Source of the DNA: Cloacibacterium sp046296655
GTDB taxonomy: Bacteria; Bacteroidota; Bacteroidia; Flavobacteriales; Weeksellaceae
Assembly (NCBI GenBank): GCA_046296655.1
Contig: JBKBLE010000037.1
Span: 1 to 16,812, forward strand
Length of the DNA stretch: 16,812 bases
Direction of reading: 5' to 3'
Position 1 is the first letter of the stretch; each line of letters opens with the position of its first letter. Positions 7,601 to 14,847 of the stretch are shown piece after piece. The translations under genes were made by a program, and so were the position numbers. A model generated the notes under the pieces. That model was not told where the DNA came from. It saw only the letters and a program-made list of their open reading frames with translations, and ran no database searches.

Positions 7601-8431
7601 TTAAGACTTTCTTTTGGCTAATTCTTTTTGTTCTGCTTTTTGAATTTTTTTGTAAACATAAATGCTCATCAATACACTGAATTCATACAAAACTAAAAGC
7701 GGAAATGCTGCGGCCAACATACTGAAAGCATCTGCCGGTGTTACAATTGCGGCAACAACCATAATGACTACAATCGCGTGTCTTCTGTACGTTTTTAAAA
7801 ATACAGGTGTCAAAATTCCTATCGTTGTTAAAAAATAAACGACTACTGGAAATAAGAAAACCAATCCCATTCCTAAAACCACTTGCAAAAATAGAGTAGT
7901 GTAATCTGACAAGTCAAATAATTGCGTGATAGAATCTGAAATGGTAAACAACATTCCAAAATTGATTGCTAATGGAAGGATAAGATAATAACCAACTAAA
8001 GCTCCTATTAGAAATAAAATCCACACAAAATTAATCACAAAAGAAGAATTTTTTCTTTCATTAGGATAAAGTGCTGGACTGATGAATCTCCACAATTCCC
8101 AAATAATATAAGGAAGTGCCAAAACCATTCCTCCGAAAATAGAAACAGACATCATTACATCGAATTGTTGCAATAATTTTTTCTGTTGAACTTGAAACGT
8201 ATCTGGCAAAACGAAACTTTCGTGACCAAAAAATTCCTGAGAATAATGATTAATCACTCTAAAAGTGATAAAATCATTTTTGGTAGGTGCAAAAAATACA
8301 TGATCCATAATCCAATTGATATTGAAACCTACAATTAAAGCTCCAATAATAATTGCGATAATACAACGAATAAGATGCGATCTTAGTTCACCAACGTGCC
8401 CTAAAAAGGACATTTCTTTCTCTTCTGCCAT
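7601..8431 (-). CDS. tatC: Sec-independent (twin-arginine) translocase subunit TatC
   Basis: A 276-residue polytopic inner-membrane protein, the signal-peptide receptor of the twin-arginine pathway that exports folded proteins. The N-terminus MSFLGHVGELRSHLIRCIIA carries the conserved H-x-x-E-L-R motif. FISPALYPNERK corresponds to the conserved first periplasmic/cytoplasmic loop region with its key acidic residue. Six hydrophobic segments follow the family pattern, including a GALVGYYLILPLAINF stretch and TPADAFSML near the end. The region between TM1 and TM2 (residues ~45-90) is longer than in E. coli, which is usual for Bacteroidota. No tatA/tatB lies in the window. It is 121 bp downstream of kdsD with a small palindrome and heptamer repeats between, and 16 nt upstream of the MATE gene. 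Confidence 0.95.
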   Translation of the reverse strand: MAEEKEMSFLGHVGELRSHLIRCIIAIIIGALIVGFNINWIMDHVFFAPTKNDFITFRVINHYSQEFFGHESFVLPDTFQVQQKKLLQQFDVMMSVSIFGGMVLALPYIIWELWRFISPALYPNERKNSSFVINFVWILFLIGALVGYYLILPLAINFGMLFTISDSITQLFDLSDYTTLFLQVVLGMGLVFLFPVVVYFLTTIGILTPVFLKTYRRHAIVVIMVVAAIVTPADAFSMLAAAFPLLVLYEFSVLMSIYVYKKIQKAEQKELAKRKS

Positions 8432-8441
8432 ATATTTTAGT

Positions 8442-8455
8442 TCCGAATTTTCGGA
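8442..8455. repeat. 14-bp perfect palindrome upstream of tatC
   Basis: TCCGAATTTTCGGA is fully self-complementary and centred about 17 nt before the tatC start codon. It could be an operator or a weak leader hairpin, or simply chance in AT-rich DNA. No second copy is seen in the window. Confidence 0.35.
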
Positions 8456-8513
8456 TTTAATTTTTTATTATTTAAACTTACAGTCTAATTTTTTCTTACA
8501 CTAAATATTTTTT

Positions 8514-8541
8514 TCTTGATTCTTGGCTCTTGGCTCTTGAT
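8514..8541. repeat. Four tandem heptamers TCTTG(AT/GC)
   Basis: Units are TCTTGAT, TCTTGGC, TCTTGGC and TCTTGAT in exact register, directly after kdsD (12 nt past its stop on the minus strand). On the transcribed strand this reads ATCAAGA/GCCAAGA. I recall similar CCAAGA heptamer tracts between genes in flavobacterial genomes. Copy number may vary between strains. Confidence 0.75.
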
Positions 8542-8552
8542 TATTGTTTCTT

Positions 8553-9512
8553 TTAATTAATCCCTTCATCCAACAATCTATGTAAATCGATAATTCCGAA
8601 ATAATTTCCGTTATCGGTTACAATCAATTGACCAATATTATTTTGTTTCAAAACAGTCATCGCTTCTTTTGCAAGTGCATTTTTGTCAACCGTTTTTGGG
8701 TTTGCAGACATTAAATCTTTTGCTAAAATTCCGGTAAGATTTTCGGTTTTTAGAAGCATTCTTCTTAAATCTCCATCGGTAATTACACCTACTATTTTGT
8801 CTTGGTCTGTTACCACCGTAATTCCATGCTTAGAGCTTGAAATTGAAAAAATTACATCTTTTATACTAGAATTTACTTCAACTAAAGGTCTCTGTTCAGA
8901 AACGAATTGTTCTACTCTTGCCGTTAAGTTTTTCCCTAAACTTCCACCTGGGTGAAACTTGGCAAAATCTTGGTCTTTAAAATTATTGAGTTCCATTAAA
9001 CAAACCGCTAAAGCATCACCAATGGCCATTTGAACAGTTGTAGAACTTGTTGGCGCTAATTTATTAGGGCAAGCTTCCACTTTTACCGAAGAATCTAAAA
9101 CCACATCAGAAGCTTCTGCCAATTTAGATTTTAAATTTCCTGTCATCCCGATTAAAGCAGCAGAATAATCTTTCAAAAATGGCAATAAATACACTATTTC
9201 TGGCGAATTTCCAGAGTTAGAGATGCAAAGCACCACATCGTTTTTCTGAATTACGCCTAAATCTCCGTGAATCGCTTCCGCAGCGTGTAAAAACTGAGAA
9301 GGAGTTCCAGTAGAATTTAAAGTTGCTACAATTTTGTTTCCTACGTGTGCAGATTTACCGATGCCTACTACAATCAGTTTTCCTGTAGAATTATTGATGA
9401 TGTTTACCGCTTTTTCGAACTGTTCATCAATTCTATTTTTAAGCGATTCTAGTTCAGTAACTTCTACTGCAATAGCGTTTTTGGCAAGGCTAATAATGTC
9501 TATTTTTTCCAA
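8553..9512 (-). CDS. kdsD: D-arabinose-5-phosphate isomerase (KpsF/GutQ family)
   Basis: A 319-residue enzyme interconverting ribulose-5-phosphate and arabinose-5-phosphate, the first step of Kdo synthesis. The SIS sugar-isomerase domain (~30-180) has VVGIGKSAHVGNKI, LNSTGTPSQFLHAAEAIHGD and SNSGNSPE. The linker KFHPGGSLGK is diagnostic of KpsF/KdsD. Two CBS domains follow (~205-260 and ~268-319, with GVITDGDLRR and NNIGQLIVTD), as in E. coli KdsD. The start is TTG at 9512; no ATG lies near, and relatives begin with a comparable short segment before IISLAKNAI, so TTG appears to be the real start. It is divergent from recQ and heads the kdsD-tatC-MATE series. It supplies the substrate of the kdsA product encoded in this window. 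Confidence 0.94.
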   Translation of the reverse strand: MEKIDIISLAKNAIAVEVTELESLKNRIDEQFEKAVNIINNSTGKLIVVGIGKSAHVGNKIVATLNSTGTPSQFLHAAEAIHGDLGVIQKNDVVLCISNSGNSPEIVYLLPFLKDYSAALIGMTGNLKSKLAEASDVVLDSSVKVEACPNKLAPTSSTTVQMAIGDALAVCLMELNNFKDQDFAKFHPGGSLGKNLTARVEQFVSEQRPLVEVNSSIKDVIFSISSSKHGITVVTDQDKIVGVITDGDLRRMLLKTENLTGILAKDLMSANPKTVDKNALAKEAMTVLKQNNIGQLIVTDNGNYFGIIDLHRLLDEGIN

Positions 9513-9604
9513 AATATAATTTCTTAGATTTATTTATTTTTCAAAAGACAAAAATTAAGATTTTTTTAAATTTTTAAAAATTTTCAAATCTCATTAAAAA
9601 GTTT

Positions 9605-9612
9605 TATCTTTG
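9605..9612 (+). promoter_or_regulatory. -7 promoter element (TATCTTTG) for recQ
   Basis: An exact TAnnTTTG match 36 nt before the recQ ATG in the divergent kdsD/recQ spacer. The -33 position holds only TTTTC (9581-9585), a partial match. Confidence 0.5.
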
Positions 9613-9647
9613 GTAAGATGCAAATTTAGTAAAACTTACTTGAACAG

Positions 9648-11849
9648 ATGAAGACTAAACACGAAGATTTAACAAGTGCACTAAAAAAATATTTCGGATT
9701 TTCTACTTTTAAAGGAAGACAAGAAGAAATTATTTCCACTTTATTAAGTGGTAATGATGTTTTCGTATTAATGCCAACTGGTGGTGGTAAATCGTTGTGT
9801 TATCAACTTCCTGCACTTCTTTCAGAAGGAACTGCCATTGTAGTTTCTCCGCTGATTGCTTTAATGAAAAACCAAGTAGATGCCATTAATGGTATTTCTG
9901 CCGAGGAAGGAGTAGGTCATGTCCTGAATTCTTCTCTCAATAAAACCCAAACAAAACAAGTTTTTGATGACATCAAAAGCGGTAAAACCAAGTTACTCTA
10001 CGTAGCTCCAGAAAGTTTAGTAAAAGAAGAATATCTTAATTTCTTGAAGGAAATTAAAATTTCTTTTGTAGCGATAGACGAAGCGCACTGTATTTCGGAA
10101 TGGGGACATGATTTCCGTCCAGAATACAGGAATCTCAAATTAATTATTGATAAAATTGCAAAAGTTCCTGTAATTGCATTGACTGCAACTGCTACACCTA
10201 AAGTTCAGGATGATATTCAGAAAACTCTAGGAATGAACAATGCATTGGTCTTTAAAGATAGCTTTAATAGACCCAATCTTTACTACGAAATTCGTCCTAA
10301 AGTAAATGTAGACAGAGAAATTGTAAAATTTATCAATCAACACAAAGGAAAATCAGGAATTGTATATTGTCTCAGCCGAAGAAAAGTTGAGGAATTTTCT
10401 CAGCTATTGCAGGTAAATGGTATTAATGCACTGCCTTATCACGCTGGTCTTGACCAAAAAACCAGAGTGGCGAATCAAGATAAATTCTTGATGGAAGAAG
10501 TAGATGTAATTGTTGCTACCATTGCTTTCGGAATGGGAATAGACAAGCCAGATGTAAGATTTGTGATTCATTATGATATTCCGAAATCTCTTGAAAGTTA
10601 TTATCAAGAAACAGGTAGAGCTGGTAGAGATGGAGGAGAAGGTCATTGTCTTGCTTTTTATGATCCAAAAGACATAGAAAAATTAGAAAAATTCTTAGCT
10701 CAAAAACCAGTTTCTGAACGTGAAATCGGACTTCAACTTTTGAATGAAGTAGTAGGTTACGCCGAAACTTCTATGAGCAGAAGACAATATTTACTCTATT
10801 ATTTCGGAGAAGAATTTGACCCAATCAATGGTGATGGTGCCAAAATGGATGATAATTCTGTAAACCCACCAAAACTGAAAGATGCTTCTAAAGATTTGAA
10901 AAAAGTCTTAGAAATCGTAAAAGATTTGGAAGAAAAATTCAGAATTAAAGATTTAATTTCGATTATTTCGGGAAAAGAATCTGCAACTACCAAAGCTTAC
11001 AAATTAGAAAATTCTAAACATTTCGGGATTGGGAAATCTGAAAATGATAATTATTGGAAATCCATCATCAGACAAGCTACTGTACAAGGTTATTTGACTA
11101 AAGATATAGAAACGTACGGCGTTTTGAAACTTTCTGAGAAAGCTAAAAATTTCCTTTCTGGAAAAGAAACTCCAGAATTTATGATTGCCGAAGATAGAGA
11201 ATATGATTTAGCAGCGATTGCAGATGCAGAACAAGTACAGGTACAAGCTGGAGGTGGTCTTGACCAAAATCTTTTTGCTCAGCTAAAAGAATTGAGAAAA
11301 AAAGTAGCCAAAAAACATGGCGTTCCACCTTACACGGTTTTCATGGATCCAAGTTTGGAAGACATGACCATACAATATCCAATTTCGGTAGACGAAATTG
11401 CAAAAGTCTATGGAGTTGGTGAAGGAAAAGCTAAAAAATACGGAAAAGAATTTGCAGAATTCATTGCAAAATATGTAGAAGATAACAACATTGAGAGAAC
11501 TCAAGACATGGTACTAAAAACAGTTGCCAATAAGTCTTCTCATAAAGTTTTTATCATTCAAAACACCGACAAGAAAATAGATTTAGAAGACATTGCAAAA
11601 GCGAAAAATCTAACGATGGATGAACTGCTTTCTGAAATGGAATCTATTGTTTATCAAGGGACTAAACTCAATATAGATTATTATATTGAAGAAAATTTTG
11701 ACGAAGATATTGTAGATGATTTTATGGATTTTATGAAAAAATCCGAAAGTGACTCTATGAAAGTTCTTTTGGCAGAATTTGGTGATGATTTAACGGATGA
11801 AGAAGTAAGAATGCTGAGAATTAAGTTTATTTCTGATGTAGCGAATTAA
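9648..11849 (+). CDS. recQ: RecQ family ATP-dependent DNA helicase lacking zinc-ligand cysteines
   Basis: A 733-residue 3'-5' DNA helicase for recombination and fork repair. The core (1-~345) has motif I MPTGGGKSLCYQ (K48), DEAH at 144-147, SALTATAT-like VIALTATATP and motif VI QETGRAGRDG. The RecQ-C zinc/RQC region follows (~375-510), then an HRDC domain (~541-615, QLKELRKKVAKKHGVPPYTV) and an acidic C-terminal extension of about 110 residues that E. coli RecQ (about 610 aa) lacks. The four zinc cysteines of E. coli (380, 397, 400, 403) align without gaps to S377, N394, G397 and M400. No cysteine occurs after the helicase core. The usual YYFGE motif and the winged-helix residues remain, so the protein looks functional with a metal-free subdomain. 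It sits alone between kdsD (divergent) and a glycosyltransferase. Confidence 0.94.
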   Translation: MKTKHEDLTSALKKYFGFSTFKGRQEEIISTLLSGNDVFVLMPTGGGKSLCYQLPALLSEGTAIVVSPLIALMKNQVDAINGISAEEGVGHVLNSSLNKTQTKQVFDDIKSGKTKLLYVAPESLVKEEYLNFLKEIKISFVAIDEAHCISEWGHDFRPEYRNLKLIIDKIAKVPVIALTATATPKVQDDIQKTLGMNNALVFKDSFNRPNLYYEIRPKVNVDREIVKFINQHKGKSGIVYCLSRRKVEEFSQLLQVNGINALPYHAGLDQKTRVANQDKFLMEEVDVIVATIAFGMGIDKPDVRFVIHYDIPKSLESYYQETGRAGRDGGEGHCLAFYDPKDIEKLEKFLAQKPVSEREIGLQLLNEVVGYAETSMSRRQYLLYYFGEEFDPINGDGAKMDDNSVNPPKLKDASKDLKKVLEIVKDLEEKFRIKDLISIISGKESATTKAYKLENSKHFGIGKSENDNYWKSIIRQATVQGYLTKDIETYGVLKLSEKAKNFLSGKETPEFMIAEDREYDLAAIADAEQVQVQAGGGLDQNLFAQLKELRKKVAKKHGVPPYTVFMDPSLEDMTIQYPISVDEIAKVYGVGEGKAKKYGKEFAEFIAKYVEDNNIERTQDMVLKTVANKSSHKVFIIQNTDKKIDLEDIAKAKNLTMDELLSEMESIVYQGTKLNIDYYIEENFDEDIVDDFMDFMKKSESDSMKVLLAEFGDDLTDEEVRMLRIKFISDVAN

Positions 11850-11868
11850 GTAATTTAAAAATATCTAA

Positions 11869-11931
11869 TTCCCACAGATTACACAGAAAGCACAGATTAA
11901 TTTTTGTGAAAATTTGTGAAATCTGTGGGAA
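11869..11931. repeat. Palindromic intergenic repeat, copy A (CACAGATTA units)
   Basis: TTCCCACAGATT (11869-11880) and AATCTGTGGGAA (11920-11931) are perfect 12-nt inverted ends. Within the left half, 9-nt units CACAGATTA, CACAGAAAG and CACAGATTA follow in exact tandem (11873-11899). It lies between recQ and the glycosyltransferase gene and ends 8 nt before the latter's ATG. Transcribed, it could fold into a long hairpin beside the start codon. Confidence 0.8.
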
Positions 11932-11939
11932 AATAATAT

Positions 11940-13022
11940 ATGAAAAAATCTATCCTTTTTATCCTTCCAGATCTTAATGCAGGTGGTGCAGAACGTATTG
12001 TGACGACCATTGCCAATCATTTGCCAAGAGAAAAATTTTCTCCAAGCATTTTATTGTTGAGAAAAGAAGGTTTGTATTTGGATTTTTTACAAAATAATGT
12101 TGAAATTATTGACATTAAAACGCCAAGAATTCGTCATGCTCTAAAACCGATTTTACAGCAAATCAGAAAGAGAAAGCCAGACATCGTTTTCAGTGGTTTT
12201 GGCGAAGTAAATGCATATCTATCACTATTCATCAAACTCTTCCCGAAAACAAAATTCATTGCCAGAGAAACCAATGTGGTTTCTCAACATGTTACTAGAA
12301 AAGAAATCCTATTTTTTTATAAATTTTACAATAATTACAATAAAATCATTTGCCAAAGTGATGACATGATGAATGATTTGGTGAAGAATTTCAAGATTAA
12401 AAATAACAAACTCATCAAAATCAATAATCCCGTAGATTTCAATTTTATAGAAGAAAAGTTAGAAAATGCTACGAAACCTGAAAGCTATCGAGAAGGTTAT
12501 AAAAACGTTATCGCCATTGGAAATTTATCTTCAAGAAAAGGTTTCGATAATCTCTTGAAGGTTTTTAAATTTTTAAAAAGTGAAAAAATCCTACTGCATA
12601 TTTTAGGAGACGGAAGAGACAGAGAAATGCTTCACCAAATGAAGCTAAATTTAGGATTAGAAAACGTGATTTTTCATGGAGTTCAAAAAAATCCTTATCC
12701 GTTTTTGAAGTTTGCAGATTTATTTGTGTTGAGTTCCAGATACGAAGGTTTTCCGAATGTTTTATTAGAAGCGGGAGCTTGCGGAACTTATTCATTAGCC
12801 AACAATTGCAAAGGTGGAATTCATGAAATTATTCAACCGAAAATCAACGGAGAAATTTCAGATATAGAAAATCACGAAGTATTCGCAGCTAAAATTGTAG
12901 AAATTTTAGAACAATCATACGATTCAGAAGCGATTAAAAATTCAATACAATCTAGATTTTCTAAAGAGATTATTTTAGACAAATATTTTGAGGTTTTAGA
13001 AAGTATTGTTTCTCACAGATAA
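11940..13022 (+). CDS. Glycosyltransferase family 4 (GT-B fold)
   Basis: A 360-residue cytoplasmic or membrane-associated glycosyltransferase. The N-terminal Rossmann half has ILFILPDLNAGGAERIVTTI, whose GGAER is the classic GT4 acceptor-side motif. The C-terminal half binds the nucleotide sugar: AIGNLSSRKGFDNLL, HILGDGRDREML, FADLFVLSSRYEGFPNVLLE (E269 and E277 form the EX7E motif) and EIIQPKINGEI. The sugar and acceptor are not readable; polysaccharide or LPS synthesis is plausible given the kds genes in the window but is inference. The gene is bracketed by two copies of one palindromic repeat. Copy A ends 8 nt before the start, and copy B begins within the last codons, so the terminal S-H-R-stop is encoded by repeat sequence. 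The native C-terminus may therefore have been changed slightly. Confidence 0.9.
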   Translation: MKKSILFILPDLNAGGAERIVTTIANHLPREKFSPSILLLRKEGLYLDFLQNNVEIIDIKTPRIRHALKPILQQIRKRKPDIVFSGFGEVNAYLSLFIKLFPKTKFIARETNVVSQHVTRKEILFFYKFYNNYNKIICQSDDMMNDLVKNFKIKNNKLIKINNPVDFNFIEEKLENATKPESYREGYKNVIAIGNLSSRKGFDNLLKVFKFLKSEKILLHILGDGRDREMLHQMKLNLGLENVIFHGVQKNPYPFLKFADLFVLSSRYEGFPNVLLEAGACGTYSLANNCKGGIHEIIQPKINGEISDIENHEVFAAKIVEILEQSYDSEAIKNSIQSRFSKEIILDKYFEVLESIVSHR

Positions 13023-13186
13023 CACAGATTTTCACAGAAAAATTTAATTCATTTTTAAAATCTTATGAATCTGTGAATTTAATAGAAATAAAATCAATTT
13101 GAAAAAAAATGAAGTATTAATTTAAAAATCATATCATTTTTTTTATCAATTCAAATTTCTAAAATCTGTGCAATCTGTGAGAGAAA
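13009..13186. repeat. Palindromic intergenic repeat, copy B, overlapping the glycosyltransferase stop
   Basis: The left arm (13009-13038) holds CACAGATAA, CACAGATTTT and CACAGA units. The right arm (13161-13186) reads AAATCTGTG, CAATCTGTG then AGAGAAA, the inverse of the left arm with a two-base insertion. An inner AATCTGTGAATTT (13069-13080 region) may be a further inverted unit. The interior is long (about 120 nt) and AT-rich with no gene. The stop codon of the upstream gene lies inside the left arm, and the right arm covers the place where a -33 box for lpd would be. Confidence 0.75.
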
Positions 13187-13193
13187 AATTCCG

Positions 13194-13201
13194 TATTTTA
13201 G
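13194..13201 (+). promoter_or_regulatory. Possible -7 element (TATTTTAG) for lpd
   Basis: One mismatch to TAnnTTTG, 33 nt before the lpd ATG and 8 nt after the right arm of repeat copy B. No TTG lies at the -33 distance. This is a weak call based on position. Confidence 0.3.
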
Positions 13202-13234
13202 CAAAAATTAAGTTTTAATAAAAAATAATATAAA

Positions 13235-14638
13235 ATGTCACAATTTGATGTTACTGTAATTGGTTCAGGACCTGGTGGTTACGTAGCTGCATTAAGATGC
13301 GCGCAATTAGGTTTCAAAACTGCTATTATCGAGAAATATTCTACTTTGGGAGGAACTTGCTTAAATGTAGGTTGTATTCCGTCAAAAGCACTTTTAGACA
13401 GCTCAGAACATTTCGAAAATGCAAAACATAATTTTGCAAATCACGGAATTATTATCAACGAACCTCAAGCTGATTTAGCGAGAATGGTGGCTCGTAAAAA
13501 CGAAGTAGTAGACCAAACTACTAAAGGAATTAATTTCTTGATGGACAAAAATAAAGTAACTGTTTTTGAAGGTTTAGGAAGCTTCGAATCTGCTACTCAA
13601 GTAAAAGTAACGAAAAATGATGGTTCTTCTGAAATTTTAGAAACCAAATATGCCATTGTTGCTACAGGTTCTAAACCATCTACTTTGCCTTTCATCACTA
13701 TAGATAAAGAAAGAATTATCACTTCTACGGAAGCGTTGAATTTAAAAGAAATTCCAAAACATTTAGTAGTAATTGGTGGTGGTGTAATTGGTCTAGAATT
13801 AGGCTCTGTTTATTTGAGATTAGGTTCTCAGGTAACCGTTATAGAATATATGGATAAAATTATTCCAACAATGGATGGTGCTTTGTCTAAAGAATTGACT
13901 AAAGTTCTTAAAAAACAAGGCATGAAATTCATGCTTTCGACAGGAGTTCAATCTGTAGAAAGAAATGGAGATTCTGTAAAAATTACAGCGAAAGACAAAA
14001 AAGGAGAAGAAGTAAGTGTAGAAGGAGATTATGTTTTAGTTTCTGTAGGTAGAAAACCATTTACAGAAGGTCTTGGCTTAGAAAAAGTAGGAGTAGAATT
14101 AGACGAAAGAGGAAGAGTAAAAGTAAACGACCATTTGCAAACCAATGTTGCCAATATTTATGCAATTGGCGATGTAGTAAAAGGAGCTATGTTGGCTCAC
14201 AAAGCGTCTGAAGAAGGCGTTTTCGTAGCTGAAACTTTAGCAGGTCAAAAACCACACATCAATTATAACCTAATTCCAGGAGTTGTTTACACTTGGCCAG
14301 AAGTTGCAGGAGTGGGTAAAACCGAAGAGCAATTAAAAGAAGAAGGAGCAGCTTATAAAGTAGGTTCTTTCCCAATGAGAGCTTTAGGAAGAAGCCGTGC
14401 TTCTGGAGATATTGACGGATTAATTAAAATTTTGGCTGATGAAAAAACAGACGAAGTTTTAGGCGTTCACATGATTGGTGCAAGAGCTGCAGACATGATT
14501 GCCGCTGCCGTAACTGCAATGGAGTTCCGCGCTTCTGCCGAAGACATCGCGAGAATGTCGCACGCTCACCCAACTTTCGCTGAAGCAATCAAGGAGGCTG
14601 CATTAGACGCTACAGGAAAACGTGCGATTCATATGTAA
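13235..14638 (+). CDS. lpdA: Dihydrolipoyl dehydrogenase (E3)
   Basis: A 467-residue flavoprotein that reoxidises dihydrolipoamide with NAD+ in pyruvate and 2-oxoglutarate dehydrogenase complexes and the glycine cleavage system. The FAD-binding GSGPGG is at 10-15. The redox disulfide is C42/C47 in GGTCLNVGCIPSK. The NAD-binding region reads VVIGGGVIGLELGSVYLRLG. A second FAD motif is IYAIGDV. The dimer-interface catalytic pair is H445/E450 in HAHPTFAEAIKEAALDA. Length and all catalytic residues are normal. No E1, E2 or lipoylation gene is adjacent, so it is a stand-alone E3 probably shared by several complexes. It has its own terminator. The N-terminal half of the gene region shows no sign of transfer. 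Confidence 0.97.
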   Translation: MSQFDVTVIGSGPGGYVAALRCAQLGFKTAIIEKYSTLGGTCLNVGCIPSKALLDSSEHFENAKHNFANHGIIINEPQADLARMVARKNEVVDQTTKGINFLMDKNKVTVFEGLGSFESATQVKVTKNDGSSEILETKYAIVATGSKPSTLPFITIDKERIITSTEALNLKEIPKHLVVIGGGVIGLELGSVYLRLGSQVTVIEYMDKIIPTMDGALSKELTKVLKKQGMKFMLSTGVQSVERNGDSVKITAKDKKGEEVSVEGDYVLVSVGRKPFTEGLGLEKVGVELDERGRVKVNDHLQTNVANIYAIGDVVKGAMLAHKASEEGVFVAETLAGQKPHINYNLIPGVVYTWPEVAGVGKTEEQLKEEGAAYKVGSFPMRALGRSRASGDIDGLIKILADEKTDEVLGVHMIGARAADMIAAAVTAMEFRASAEDIARMSHAHPTFAEAIKEAALDATGKRAIHM

Positions 14639-14678
14639 TTTTTGATTGAAAAATTTAAAAATTAAATATTTAAAGATT

Positions 14679-14706
14679 AAAGAGAAGTTTCGGCTTCTCT
14701 TTTTTA
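14679..14706 (+). terminator. Rho-independent terminator after lpd
   Basis: AAAGAGAAG (14679-14687) pairs with CTTCTCTTT (14694-14702) around a TTTCGG loop. A run of eight T overlaps the 3' arm. Confidence 0.9.
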
Positions 14707-14709
14707 TTT

Positions 14710-14796
14710 GGGCAGCAATTTCCTCGTTCCGCTCCCGCTTTTTTGTTTCGCTTCGCTACACAAAAAGAGCTCCGCTCAACTCGGGCTGCAATTCGG
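14710..14796. repeat. GC-rich intergenic repeat with 11-nt direct ends
   Basis: GGGCAGCAATT (14710-14720) and GGGCTGCAATT (14783-14793) bracket a stretch much richer in G+C than its surroundings. The stretch contains CGCTTCGCT-type pentamers and a hairpin of GCTTTTTTGT (14737-14746) against ACAAAAAGAGC (14760-14770). I recall similar elements containing GAGCTCCGCTCAACTCGGGC between genes in flavobacteria. It lies immediately after the lpd terminator. A 64-codon frame crossing it is not a gene. Confidence 0.65.
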
Positions 14797-14847
14797 TTAT
14801 CATTTAGAAAATTTCTGCAACTTTTTTTGTACATTTGATTTTATATG

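Noticed and set aside
11873..11899. The regular 9-nt CACAGATTA units as a CRISPR array
   Set aside because: Units are far too short, there are no spacers of 25-40 nt, no cas genes are present, and each tract forms an inverted rather than a repeat-spacer structure.
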